64,000 nt of DNA, taken from NCBI GenBank assembly GCA_018105865.1, contig CM030852.1, forward strand, positions 6,013,034 to 6,077,033, given 5' to 3'. The notes below the pieces were generated by a model, which saw only the letters and a program-made list of their open reading frames with translations, had not been told where the DNA came from and did no database searches. The translations under genes were made by a program, and so were the position numbers. The stretch is from Metaphire vulgaris (Eukaryota > Annelida > Clitellata > Crassiclitellata > Megascolecidae). Below are positions 1 through 24,859 of the stretch, piece by piece; the first letter of the stretch is position 1, and each line of letters begins with the position of its first letter.

Positions 1-241
1 CACTATGTAATAATAACTCCCCAGTCATTATTATATGGGAGCCATTATTATATACTATACCAGTACTAATTAGTAGTAAGAAAATAAAGAAACCTTTCAA
101 ACAATATCATCATCTTGAAAACACTTATAAAAAAACCTAAGACATTCGATACATGAATACCATTGATATGCAACAAAATGATACTAAAGTTGATTAAACA
201 GTAACCCTGAACTGCAGTCTTCCTGTCTGTCTAGTTGTCGT

Positions 242-287
<46 letters not shown>
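242..287 (+). repeat. (GAT)n microsatellite
   Basis: About 15 GAT units followed by a short ATC inversion, in the SYVN1 intron that runs off the left edge. The rest of positions 1-395 shows nothing recognisable. Confidence 0.95.
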
Positions 288-395
288 CATCATTGGTTAT
301 ACTATTATACAACAAATTTAAAGTAAAAATTCAGTGCTACTAATACCAATTTTTTAAAATTCCTTATAAATAAAAAAATTCTCATTTGGTATTAC

Positions 396-522
396 CAAGA
401 ATAAGTTCAGCGTAAAGTAAATACACAGCTTTATTTTCCCAAGGATTTTCATTGCGGAGATCGATGGCATGAAGAACATATTTTACAAAGACATGAATTA
501 CTGCTGTAAACAGTATGGCATA
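396..522 (-). CDS. SYVN1: SYVN1 coding exon 6 (last one inside the window)
   Basis: Residues about 177-218. Acceptor GTTTTTAG, donor TTG|GTAATA in phase 1. It encodes YAILFTAVIHVFVKYVLHAI and ENPWENKAVYLLYAEL, matching HRD1. The next exon (FIKVLLY block of the family) is not in the remaining 395 bases. Confidence 0.95.
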
Positions 523-2962
523 CTAAAAACAGACAGCAAACCATTTTTATTTAAATAAACAAGGGTAAATATCAAGCTGTTAATAATAGCATAGAGGTCT
601 AATTCCTATGCTCATCACTATGAATATGCTGCAGATTTAGCAGAAATTCTCTCAATATGTTATTAAAATTAAACAATCACTTGAATCCATGTTGAAAAGC
701 TCAATGTTATTCCTGTTATTCCTAAATCAGATAAACGACAATATCAAAATGCTGCATAAGTTGAGACTGCCATATAGGTATGCCTGCCTCACATAATAGC
801 CAAGACCTGTCTAAAACAAAATCTTTTGCTGTAATGTCACTCTTGTGGACAAAACAATGTTTCAAAATATCAAAAACCAAAAATTCTAATCTAATAGCGC
901 TTTGTTGTAAACACTAGAACATAACAATAGTCCATTAAATAACAACATTTTTACCAGTTTTTATTACCTCAAATCCAAAAACAAGCTGAACTGAGGGCCC
1001 TCTAATCAGGGTGTTATGATAGGCATGGCTGACAAAATAACTGTCCATAAAAGCCAGCAACAACAGCAAAGCTACAGCACAAACAGCACACTTGTAAATT
1101 ACAGCTACAACTAATTCATAAGCAATTAATGTGAAGGTCAAAGCAAGAAATTGTACCGCTGACACGCACAATTTGAAGAAACCTACTCAATGAAACATTT
1201 ATGTTTTCAATGTCAAAGTTGCCTGATAAACCAACTATTAATAAGCAGGGTACCAGTTGTTACTATGGCTAGGCTGTCATTTTGTTCAAGAAGCTGCCCA
1301 GGGGCACCCTTAAATTTTTGTACAGGTACTTGGGTACCCGAATTAGAATAATCTCCATTGTGACCTCTTTACGCCCAACTAAAAAACCACACTCCCCTCC
1401 AGTCACTGCAACTAATTATTCCATCAAGAGCCGGAGGGTGTGGGACATAACGGTGTCGCACTCCCCCCTTTGAGCGCCACAACTAATGATTTTATCCTCA
1501 GTTGCAGCAAACGAAGGCTGAGTTTGACATAAGGGTCATGTTTCCAGGGGTACCCATATCCAATTTTACTGCCCGAGTATGTTTCTGGGTACCCGTTGAC
1601 ACCCCTAACTATGGCCCTGTGAGGCTATGAAGAAACATTTTGGATAGAACAAAGTTTATCTTATAGGTCACTTTAATAACATCAACTGCATCAGCAGAGT
1701 CAAAACAGTTCAACAATTAGATGACTCATTTAAAATCCAATAAAATGCAACGAAACTAAAATTAATCAATTAATTACTGGTAATTCTGTTTAACTGTTCT
1801 GTTTGCCACATTATTATGCAAGGCACCTACACAGGGCTCGCATATGGAAGATGATCGATATCACGGGACTTCTTTCCATCTGCAAAAGTTGACATCAGTC
1901 ACGGACATCAGTATTTTCAAGCAACTTTACTTGACTAATTTCATACCAGATACACAGTTCAACACATCAATGTGGCATTCGGATGTCATCCAATGGGCAA
2001 CAACAGTGATTGAAAACTTTTCACACGAAGTGTCAAAATTGTAGACTCCAGTACAATGGAACACAAGGACATAACATGAAATTAAGAAATGGGCTGGAAA
2101 TAGTCTAGAGTGCACGGTAAAGTCTACCGTGGTGAAACAGCGGTATTCCGCGAATTGAACGCGGTAATGGGGTGAAAACCTGTAATTGTACAAAAATTTT
2201 AATTGGAATGGTAAAAATATGGTGGTAGTAAAGCGGTAATGGGAACAGAGCTGACGGTTGTACTGCAGATATGGTATGAACAATGCCATAAATACCGCAG
2301 AAATGGAGACAATCAATCTAGTAGATCAATGATCATGCGTTCAGCCAATTTCAGCATAGCTATTAGCTATAGCAGTGCATATCTTTCAGTTTCAAATTCA
2401 AAGGCCATGAGATTGAACTGTTAGGTCAGGTAAGATTGAATTAATGGATCGCTTGGCTTCTGTTGTCAGTATGCAATTGGTAAACAATAAGGGCTGTGTG
2501 TTGAACTAAGACCTGGAATGAAGTAATCAGTTATCAGAGTTGGTTTCAGCTGCATCAGGGACAGGGATGGGCAGGGATGGGGATGGGCAGCAAAATGCGG
2601 GGATGGGATGGAAAGAGATGAGGAGATAGGGTGGGGATGGAGAAAAGCTTTGCGGGGACGGGAGGGGATGGGGACAAGTCAGTCCCGGTGCACACCTCTA
2701 GTTGGGAGATACAAATAACATTTGTTAGTGCTGGAGCAGTTGATAGATGGAATGAATTGGATGAGAAGACAGTTATGGCTACTAGTGTAAATAAAATAAA
2801 CCTTTTAAAATAAACCTAAGTACTATAGGATACTAGCTTGGTCTATTAGAGTTATTAATGCATGAATAGGTGAAACATAGTAGTTCTCACACAGGTCAGA
2901 TCATACTGAACACCTTTAAACCTCATTATTATTATAGTTATAGTTATAATTATTATTAGTAA

Positions 2963-3049
<87 letters not shown>

Positions 3050-3050
3050 C

Positions 3051-3114
<64 letters not shown>

Positions 3115-4135
3115 TTTGCTGGACAAAGTAAAAAATTCTGAAGGCAAAAAAGGCCTCTAATTTATTTTAGAACCTGATGCTCAATTTGCAGCATGTCGGA
3201 TTGTTTAGCTGCATTGGCCAATGATAAACTGCCAACACAACTATATTGTACAAATCTCATATGGCCTGACATAATTATTACTGTCATATCCCTGCTAATA
3301 AACAGTATGACTTCATTGGGACAATCATTTGTAAAACAGCTTTAGGAAATGCATAACAATAATCATAGCAGTAGCAAGTAACATAAGAAATGTTTACCAA
3401 TACTTGAATTCTTACATAATCAATTCTATCTTCTGCCAACCAATGGAAACATTTAAGAAACAGAAGAATAGTGAACAGAGCAACAAAACGTGGGCTGAAA
3501 TCATCTCTGAAGACAGTAAATGCCAAGCATGTCTCAGTCACTGCATACCAAGACCTTTCGATCAAATGCTGCAATGAAAAATTCAAACATTCAAATAATT
3601 CAGATTCAGATAGTAGATTTCAGCCATTTTCTCCAGTACCATTTTTAACACAATTATGAACGTCAATTACATCATGTATCAACAATACTAACAAACTCAT
3701 TCAAATGCTGAAACAACATGACATCATCGTTAATAATGCATCATTGTAATAACTGCACTTTCAACAACAATATCAAGTAAACTGAGAAAGAATTTACATG
3801 TTCATCCTAAAACTGCAAATAGAAATATAAGTCACCTCTACTTCGGCAGCTCTCAGATAACCAAAGAAAACCTTTCGCATCACCTTCCCCAAAAGAATAA
3901 CTATTATAAACGCCTGCGTATATAGTACCTATAGAAAAAAGTGAAGACAGTCGCAGACAAAGCACAATACTTTACACTCTTTTTAAAACACACAACAATA
4001 GTGCAAGTTAGTAAGTAAAATCTTGTGAATTTATATAGCGCTTGGAAGTAGTACAGCAGTAACTGCTTATTTTTATGCACAATGACTATAGTGGTTCTCA
4101 CATAGGACAGACCCTCCTGACCGACCCACTGTAAA

Positions 4136-4171
<36 letters not shown>

Positions 4172-4174
4172 CAT

Positions 4175-4215
<41 letters not shown>

Positions 4216-4451
4216 CCACCACCCACCACCAAAACATTAACCTCTAAAACCGTCTAGGGGGACTCTAAGGCCAATAAAAATCGAGCGGTAGATTATGAGG
4301 ACGAAACGGTAATTAAACTGACCGCCATGCTAGGACTTGACTTAGTGATGTAGACTAACGACGGATAGAACTGTTTCTTCTGAAAAAAGGCATTCATTAC
4401 GACAACGGTGCTCAGGGCTAAACTCCCGACTGTCAACAACAGCGACTTCAT
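396..4451 (-). CDS. SYVN1: SYVN1/HRD1 ER membrane E3 ubiquitin ligase, N-terminal half (6 exons, partial)
   Basis: Synoviolin/HRD1 is the polytopic ER ubiquitin ligase that forms the retrotranslocation channel and ubiquitinates ERAD substrates with SEL1L. Six exons join in frame: 4451-4323, 3928-3836, 3568-3416, 1879-1831, 1071-968 and 522-396, giving 218 codons plus one base. Recognisable blocks include QFYPSLVYITKSSPSMA, ERSWYAVTETCLAFTVFRDD, FLKCFHWLAEDR, FVSHAYH, SVQLVFGFE and ENPWENKAVYLLYAEL, all close to the vertebrate protein. This part holds the hydrophobic multi-span domain. The RING-H2 domain and C-terminus would lie left of position 1. The start ATG at 4451 gives a hydrophobic first segment as in the family. 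Every internal junction is GT-AG and phase-compatible. The 5' neighbour on the same strand is an unrecognised gene. Identification is very secure; only the exact N-terminal start is less so. Confidence 0.96.
968..1071 (-). CDS. SYVN1: SYVN1 coding exon 5
   Basis: Residues about 142-176. Acceptor TTTGTGCTGTAG, donor GAG|GTAATA. It encodes a leucine-rich span, FVSHAYHNTLIRGPS and VQLVFGFE, matching HRD1. Confidence 0.96.
1290..1608. mobile_element. Probable degenerate inverted-repeat DNA transposon in SYVN1 intron
   Basis: The right end reads GGGTACCCGTTGACACCCCTA and the left part contains CAGGGGCACCC and TTGGGTACCCG, a degenerate inverted pair. No clear target-site duplication was found, so the limits are approximate. 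Confidence 0.35.
1831..1879 (-). CDS. SYVN1: SYVN1 coding exon 4 (49 nt)
   Basis: A short exon encoding MERSPVISIIFHMRAL plus one base. Acceptor CTTTTGCAG, donor T|GTAGGT. The vertebrate counterpart reads MERSPNISWLFHCRIV. The single leftover base joins CT of exon 5 to make a serine codon, as in the family. Confidence 0.93.
2546..2700 (+). repeat. G-rich GGGATGG tract with possible G-quadruplex
   Basis: Tandem GGGATGG/GGGATGGG units in a SYVN1 intron, ending in CCCGGTGCACACCTCTAG, which looks like a transposon end. At 2558-2587 at least four runs of three or more G are spaced by 2-3 bases. Confidence 0.7.
2960..3114 (+). repeat. Compound (GTA)n(GCA)n(GTA)n trinucleotide repeat
   Basis: About 150 bases of uninterrupted trinucleotides: a GCA core flanked on both sides by GTA units, in SYVN1 intron 3. 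It keeps an open frame (poly-Tyr/Cys) on the minus strand, but this is a composition artefact. Confidence 0.95.
3416..3568 (-). CDS. SYVN1: SYVN1 coding exon 3
   Basis: Residues 75-125 (51 whole codons). Acceptor TTCATTGCAG, donor TAT|GTAAGA. It encodes HLIERSWYAVTETCLAFTVF and the FSPRFVALFTILLFLKCFHW membrane segment, almost identical to vertebrate HRD1. Confidence 0.97.
3836..3928 (-). CDS. SYVN1: SYVN1 coding exon 2
   Basis: Residues 44-74 (31 whole codons). Acceptor TTCTATAG at the 5' side, donor GAG|GTGACT. It encodes VLYTQAF, the hydrophobic second span and the GKVMRKVFFGYLRAAEVE block, matching the family motif GKVFFGQLRAAEMEH. Confidence 0.95.
4012..4218 (+). repeat. Dispersed TATATAGCGC-type repeat followed by (TTA)n(TCA)n(GCA)n
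   Basis: Begins with GTAAGTAAAATCTTGTGAAT and TTATATAGCGCTTGG, shared with copies near 15510, 24290, 45535, 49520 and 59960 (reverse). A trinucleotide microsatellite follows at 4138-4218. Confidence 0.75.
4323..4451 (-). CDS. SYVN1: SYVN1 coding exon 1
   Basis: Residues 1-43, starting at ATG 4451 and ending MA before donor GCG|GTCAGT. It encodes the first transmembrane segment and the QFYPSLVYITKSSPSMA luminal-loop block. The frame is closed shortly upstream, so this start is the likely one. Confidence 0.93.
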
Positions 4452-4704
4452 TCCGCCGGTCACGATAACGATAACCTACAAGTTTCGATAAAATGTTGAA
4501 TGAAGGCGCTACAAAATTCGTTTAATTATCAAGCGCTAAGCTTGAGTATCAGCATCAATTTTTATGGCTTTAAGATTGAAAACAAAAACAAATAAACAAT
4601 AATTAATTATAATTAAAATCTATGGGCCAACCTCAATATTTTAAATCCATGCTAATCCACACAAACCCATACTCATTCAACAAGGTTTGTTAAAATTAAT
4701 ATAC

Positions 4705-4836
4705 CTAGAACCAACGCTGAAATTGATGAGAGCTTTCTCTATTTCTTGCTCAAAAACATGAAACTCACTTCCCTCGGCTGTCGGATCTTCCACAGAATTG
4801 AGTATTTTCCGATTTAGACTATAAACTACCGGTGCA
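4705..4836 (-). CDS. Unrecognised gene, exon B
   Basis: Acceptor ATCCCCGCAG, donor TTCTAG|GTATAT. One base, 43 codons and two bases, including SVEDPTAEGSEFHVFEQEIE. The other two frames contain stops. Confidence 0.45.
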
Positions 4837-5312
4837 CTGCGGGGATCGCATAATCATGCAGTGGTTCTCAACCCGTGATCCGCGGACCACAAGTGGTCTG
4901 CGAGCGGGGGTCTAGTGGTCCGCGGCGAAGTCTAAAAAAACGTAAATAAAAAGACATATATATTTTCCCTGTGAAAACTCGGAAAAGTGCGACCAGCAAA
5001 ACAAGGCCATCAGCACAAAAAATTATCAACACATTTAAGTGTATTTTGTGCATTTTCAAAGTGAAAAAGTCCGACAAGCAAAAATAATAAAAGGTCATCA
5101 CCGCTTCTTAGAAGCAGATGACTGCTCAATTTACCAGGTGGTCCGCGAGAAATTTTTGAACTTCGAAAGTGGTCCATGAGGCAAAGAGGGTTGAGAACCA
5201 CTTTTTGCCATGCTTAAAAATTAAAGCATCCATACACTGAACTGCAGCCGCCACGTTTTGGTCGCTTTGTAATAAGAATAGCCACAGCATGGAGTTAAAA
5301 ACTTCAAATTTC
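4705..5312 (-). CDS. Unrecognised conserved-looking gene, two exons (partial)
   Basis: Two exons, 5312-5238 and 4836-4705, are bounded by good splice sites and share phase 2 at all four edges. They encode KFEVFNSMLWLFLLQSDQNV-AAAV joined through a His codon to APVVYSLNRKIL, then SVEDPTAEGSEFHVFEQEI and EKALINFSVGS. The composition is that of a globular, partly amphipathic protein, not of low-complexity DNA. I do not recognise the family. The intron between the exons contains a hAT-like element. The next exon would start in phase 2. Possible acceptors lie at about 4473-4560, and one ends in a stop 9 bases before the SYVN1 ATG. Upstream exons were not found. A chance pair of open exons is possible but the matching phases argue against it. 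Confidence 0.45.
4859..5203. mobile_element. hAT-like non-autonomous element
   Basis: Left end CAGTGGTTCTCAACCC, right end GGGTTGAGAACCACT, a near-perfect inverted pair typical of hAT elements, with CCGCGGACCAC just inside. No clean 8-bp target duplication remains. It lies in the intron between exons A and B of the unrecognised gene. Confidence 0.75.
5238..5312 (-). CDS. Unrecognised gene, exon A
   Basis: Acceptor TTTTTTGCCTAG, donor TTCA|GTGTAT. One base, 24 codons (KFEVFNSMLWLF, then LLQSDQNVAAAV) and two bases. No stop, hydrophobic centre. Confidence 0.42.
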
Positions 5313-5493
5313 CTAGGCAAAAAATTGGCCAAGGTTAATATAGTGGTACCAGGGAATTACTTGAATATACATTTAATTAGAAATTTCAGTTTTGACCACA
5401 CTTTCTAATTCAACTAGGGTATAAAGTTGCAAAAATTATTCTTATAGGTTGAGGCAAACTACATTTTTGTAAAAACTTTAAAACATTAACTTA

Positions 5494-6039
5494 GGGGCTG
5501 TCCATTGTATAAGTTAATACTCAAGATTTATTGCTAGTTTAGAATTGTACAGCAGATATTAACATTCCATATTTTGCCATCTTAAAAACAAAGAGTACAT
5601 AATACCCAAGAGTCAATCTTTTGTCAAAACATTTACAATCACTGACTTTAACATCCATCAATTATGTCAATGAAATTGGGGGAGGTGTTCAGAAAAGTTT
5701 GACAGTTGTTGATAGAGGAGAGGCGGGGGTCAAGTGAAGTTGACGTCAAAAATTTCATATTTTACAAATAATAAAAAATAGGAAATTTCATGGAATACTA
5801 TATAGTGCAAGGGGAAAGCCTGACAAGCAAAAAAGGTAATCACCACCACATTTTGGTGAACACTTCAAAATGGTTTCATCACTACAAAAAATAATAACCT
5901 AAATTTTTCAGGACCGGTCACTGATCTTAGGGGGTTAAAGTGTTTGACATAATTATAGGTGGTCACTGAAAGTTTGACAGTTGACAAGAGAGATGGGTCA
6001 AAAACTGCCCAAAAATTGATGTTATTAATGGACAGCCCC
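5494..6039. mobile_element. Harbinger-like MITE, copy A, TTA target duplication
   Basis: Starts GGGGCTGTCCATTGTATAA and ends TTATTAATGGACAGCCCC, flanked on both sides by TTA, the 3-bp TWA duplication of PIF/Harbinger elements. The interior holds TTTGACAGTTGTTGA, AAGTTGACGTCAA and TGACAAGCAAAAAAGGT, shared with copies near 34 kb and 40 kb. Confidence 0.8.
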
Positions 6040-8278
6040 TTAAAATTTCCCCTGATATATTCCTAACTAGTGACATCATATTATAGTTAAGTAACCACTG
6101 GGAGCAAGCCTGACCCCATAACTTCAGATTATAAAATAATGTTACAACATTAAGCCCAATTTACGAAATAATTTCCATTACCTAAATTTTGACTAAGCAA
6201 ATCTATGGATTGGTAAAGCAGATGTTACTATCCACATTAAAATCAATGCTATTCTTCATGAAAAAATTTAAGACAATATGATGCTTGGATCTGCACATGG
6301 TAACACAACCCCAAAATTTCTTGTACTTTTCATATTTGTTGGGAAAATAACTGTACTTATTTCCAACTCTTAGTAAGTAAAATCCTGTTTGTGCAATACT
6401 TGTTAATTCTTGGGCACCAAATCAAATAAGCAAATAAGTTGAAAGGAAAAGGTGGGTCCAGGCATCGGTCATTATATTAGTTATGTTTCTCACATATTTG
6501 ACTATGCTTCCCCACTGTCTAACGTTACTGATGTTATAAATATTATTATTAAGAGACATGCCTTTAAAACAGCTAACGAAATCATCACTCTACTTTGATA
6601 TTACAGAATCAACTTGAAGTACCACTTACTATATATATTATTACTGTTAGAAAAGTGATGCACATAAGATTAGAATCAAATTGCTAGGATAAGTGCATTA
6701 TTTTGTAGTTGTCAAACAAACTCATTAAACATACCAAAGCATTTAACAAAATGACAACACTTCAATCTAAATAGTCCAACAATGAACCACAAGATATGGA
6801 GAAGGAAAACAAGTGAAGTATATACCTCGTGCAGAAAAGTTTATAACAGTGTGACAAACTCCTCCATGTTGCACTTAAGCAAAAGCTCTAACCACATGAA
6901 AGCTTATACCATAGAAAAACCTGTCAGGTACCATTATTTATGTGCAGTTATATGCAGGGTGCGATTTGTGACCTGGAGCAGTGGGGGGAATATGTCGAGC
7001 TTGGGAGATGTAGTTGTTGGGAAATGTAGTGGTGGGGGATGTAGCAGTAGGGGGGATGCAGTTGGGCAGTGGGGGAAAAGATTCCCCCTTTCCCCCTACA
7101 AATCACACCCTGGTTACATGCATAAAATGAATTTTAGGAAGGCTCTGTAGTTACTCAATATGCATATTTGTACAAGAACAGAACAGTGACACAATTAAAT
7201 AAATATAAAAGTCAAACAATTGTAGATCCAATTAATTAAGTTTCATCTGCTTCAGTTATCATCTGCTTCAGTAATCCCCCCCCCCCCACACACACACACA
7301 AGTTTTACTGATCATACTGCATAGCAACAAATGACACCATTGACCCAAGTCCTGATTTAGATTTGTTACGCAAATGGCCAGATTACATACATTTATCTTA
7401 TTGCTTTTATCAAAAAGGTTTCTTCCTGCACAACCTTGCTTATATAAAAAACCTAATTAACAAGCCAATATCTACATTTTCCAGTTATACAGCACAGCAG
7501 ATTCTGAAAATTTCAAATTGCATACAAAACTCAAACGATCTAAATTCAAAAACAAACATTCATCACAATAATACAAAGCTGCAGCAATTAAAGTTTTACA
7601 GAGAAAATGTACTTTTAGCAAAATAATTCCTACTGGAAGCTATCTGTTGAATACAGACTCTCATTACCGGTACGTACCATCAATCTTTCACACAAACATT
7701 AAATATGCTGATGCAATTACGGTAACTGCACATCAGAACTTCAAACACATGAAAACTCAAACCCTCTCTGTGTAACCAATCAAATCTAAATACATGACAA
7801 AGTTGATGTAGCACATAAGCAATTTAAAAGCAGGCATAAACCAAGCATTCAGCTACAAATTCCACGGATGGATATCAGAACTAAAGATGCAACATCTCTG
7901 TCTGTCTGGACCTAACATAATTACACCTATCTTTCAAGTTTGGAAATTTTCATTTCATATAAAGAAATTAACGGTGTCACAAACAAGGCTAACAAACATA
8001 AAGAAACACAATAATTCTAATTATGCATGACTCTGAATAGAAATCAGGAATTTCCAGACTCTGGCACCACTCAGAAATTCAAATTGCTTACATTTATAAT
8101 CATAATGTTAAATTACACAACAGCTGTGGTCAATACGGGATGGCATTGTACGTCACATGCATGTACAGCATAAAACTGAACTGCACTGCAATATAACATA
8201 ACATGAGAATCATGTGCTAACCATTCATCATCACATGGAATTAAAATCAGTGATGAACACCAGCAGTGGGGGCCAAGC
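6040..8278. other. Intergenic stretch with nothing recognised
   Basis: AT-rich DNA without a coding exon I can support on either strand. The only visible structure is a C-run with a short CA run near 7277-7300 and a small direct duplication of CATCTGCTTCAGT near 7246-7271. Confidence 0.5.
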
Positions 8279-8492
8279 CAGAGCCGGCGCGTGACTTTCG
8301 GGGGCCCCCTGCAATTTTTACGAGCTCAACGTCTTTGAAAAAAAGTCATCCGTATATATTTTTGCCTCTTCAAATGGCCTGATGAGCAAAAAACAAAACA
8401 AATACTACTTAAGAATAAGAAAAATGAAAACTCTTAAATATCCGAGGTTGGCGGGGCCCCTGCGGCTTTGCAGGCCCCACGCGCCGGCTCTG
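8279..8492. mobile_element. hAT MITE with perfect 15-bp inverted repeats and 8-bp TSD
   Basis: The ends are CAGAGCCGGCGCGTG and its exact reverse complement. The flanks GGCCAAGC at 8271-8278 and 8493-8500 are identical. At 214 bp it has no coding capacity. Intact ends and duplication suggest a recent insertion. It is GC-rich compared with the neighbourhood. Confidence 0.92.
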
Positions 8493-8639
8493 GGCCAAGC
8501 CACATTCAGCTCAGCACAAGAAGTTAAAACTATTTCTAATGGGGTGATTTCCACTGGCTTAAACTACCACAATGAATAACATACAGACTATCGCCTATCA
8601 GTATCTCAGACTTATTTAGGATGCTATGACCTACAACCC

Positions 8640-8830
8640 ACAGCATGACTTTAAATCTTGAGGCACCAAGGACTGCTACATTGTTCAGAGAGCATTACCT
8701 GGTACATTCTTCTGCCACAACAGGAGCAAAGGCATGTAACCAACTGCCAAAGGAGGCTGTGGAAGTGCCAGCTGAATCTAGATGATTTCAAGAAGCAGGC
8801 AAACCATTTCTTTTCAGCACATCTTTAGTC
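8640..8830 (+). mobile_element. LINE reverse-transcriptase C-terminal fragment
   Basis: Broken frames read CNQLPKEAVEVPAESR followed by FQEAGKPFLFS, the usual tail after the reverse-transcriptase domain in animal non-LTR elements (N-LP-EV then FK..LK..LF). Only a short decayed piece. Confidence 0.55.
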
Positions 8831-9495
8831 TTTGCATGGCACTATATAAAATGTCTATGTTTATATATTATAGCATAGCCGACATAGTTACTGTACACAT
8901 CGGTCTGCAATACAATTTGGTTAGGTACTCTATCCTTAGAAAACTCAAGAGATCAGACTGCCTATAATTATATAATTATCGTCCATGTAACACGCACGTA
9001 GGTTTTCACACAATTCCCTCTCATCGTCAGGTATTCGCATACACTTTATGAAAATAAATATAAGAACAGTACACAGCATTGTGTATTACAAAGAAACCAT
9101 CAGATAATTCGAAAACTGCATTTGGACGCCATTATAAGAGATAGAGAGAAACTGGTATATAAAGTGAATGAGAGAGAAGATAAGGTAACATAGCAAACAA
9201 ATCCATGCTGAAAGGTTATTTTAAATAGTAGAAGCTATAGATGCATATACCACTACGATTATAAGTCTGTATAAGTCTGTACATAAATTAATGTATATTC
9301 ATAAACATGTGAAACATGTATTGACATTTATGGTGCGCAAACTACCCATAAATATCCAGCCATGTGCTACAGCCAATCAACAAGAAGCGGTCATTACAGC
9401 CACATCTAAAGACAGATGACCCACAGCAAAATAGCAATTTCAAAACATATGCTGCGGTCACACTGAGACCACAAAAATTCTAATAACTAAAATCC

Positions 9496-9497
<2 letters not shown>

Positions 9498-9566
<69 letters not shown>

Positions 9567-9626
9567 TTTAAATATATCTATCTGAACATATTACACATGC
9601 ACACACACACACACACACACACACGA
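9498..9626 (+). repeat. (TA)n then (CA)n microsatellites
   Basis: About 31 TA units at 9498-9561 and about 14 CA units at 9597-9624, in the 3' flank of striatin. No AATAAA on the minus strand could be placed in the 750 bases after the stop, so the 3' UTR end is unknown. Confidence 0.95.
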
Positions 9627-9766
9627 CCTTTGCATGTGTCAGTTATTTCAGATAATTGAAACATGTCTTCAGGAGACAAAACACAACGAAAGGACAGACA
9701 TCAATCAGCTGGGTTTGCTCATAATCCAGGACCTGTCTCGTCCACAATTTGAAGTCCCGTTCAGCG

Positions 9767-24150
<14,384 letters not shown>

Positions 24151-24300
24151 CGTCTCCATTAAATCCTCTTTAGGGCGACGGCGGCCATTGCTTCGTCTTC
24201 TTCGCCAACGCTGTGTTCGCCTCTGCGCTCCCAGATGGCGAGAGCGTCGCTATTTTTGTAGCGTATAAACTTAGAGTGCCAACATCTAAGTAAAATCTCG
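24151..24300 (-). promoter_or_regulatory. STRN: Striatin 5' UTR/promoter region, CpG-rich, no TATA seen
   Basis: The sequence directly upstream of the striatin ATG is CpG-dense compared with the AT-rich surroundings and contains GCGACGGCGGCC and GCTCCCAGATGGCGAGAGCG. No TATA box or clear initiator was found. The transcription start is inferred to lie here from position only. Confidence 0.4.
24159..24188 (-). CDS. uORF of 9 codons overlapping the first striatin ATG
   Basis: ATG at 24188 has G at -3 and G at +4. It encodes MAAVALKRI and stops with a TAA that overlaps the in-frame ATG at 24159 (TAATG). The likely main start, 24150, lies 8 bases past the uORF stop codon. This arrangement can lower translation or allow reinitiation; presence in the mRNA depends on the unknown transcription start. 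Confidence 0.4.
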   Translation of the reverse strand: MAAVALKRI

Positions 24301-24400
24301 TTAATTTCTATAGCGCTTTCATTTGCAGCACCGAAGTAGCTCCTTATTCCTAGGCGCTTAATCTCGGAAAGAAGTAGCTATAGCCGAAGGTGGGGTCATT
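24290..24400 (+). repeat. Dispersed TATAGCGC-type repeat
   Basis: TAAAATCTCGTTAATTTCTA then TAGCGCTTTC, CACCGAAGTAGCTCCTTATT and AGCTATAGCC. Best match is the copy at 49520-49640. Confidence 0.75.
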
Positions 24401-24466
24401 CATGCAGGGTCATTTCATCCAAAGGGCCAGTTTTGGGACGTTACTGGCTTACTGCTATGTAGGAAA

Positions 24467-24856
24467 GGGTCGTCCAAAATTGTCACGCGAATTTGGCACT
24501 TTTTTTACCTCCTCCCTGCATAACGCGACGTCACAAAACGTCGGACCTCTAAATATGACGTCACAACGGGCCTCCCCTCCCCATTTTCGTCTTCCGACAA
24601 GTCTTGACAGCAAAATAGGCCATCCTTGTATTTTTCCTCTCGAAAAACCCTGACAAGCAAAAAATAGGTCATAATTGTATTTTTTTCCTCTCCAAAATCT
24701 CTGACAAGCAAAAAAGGCCAGACAAGCAAAAAAGGTCAAAGGTCATGACCTAATTTTTTGCGTGACGTCACATTTACGGAACCCCTCGTCACACTTCGTC
24801 ACAAATGGCCGGACTCCCCTCCTCCCAACCGCGTGACGTTATTTATGGACGGCCCC
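24467..24856. mobile_element. Diverged relative of the GGGxCGTCCA MITE family
   Basis: Left GGGTCGTCCAAAATTGTCAC, right GTGACGTTATTTATGGACGG then CCCC. Inside are three copies of GACAAGCAAAAA, the internal motif of the Harbinger-like family. Confidence 0.55.
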
Positions 24857-24859
24857 AAA

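Noticed and set aside
2956..3147. Open frame of almost pure Tyr and Cys
   Set aside because: It is a translation of the GTA/GCA trinucleotide repeat.
4851..5211. 8-bp target duplication for the CAGTGGTTCTCAACC element
   Set aside because: The flanks (TAATCATG and TTTGCCAT) do not match, so no duplication is claimed.
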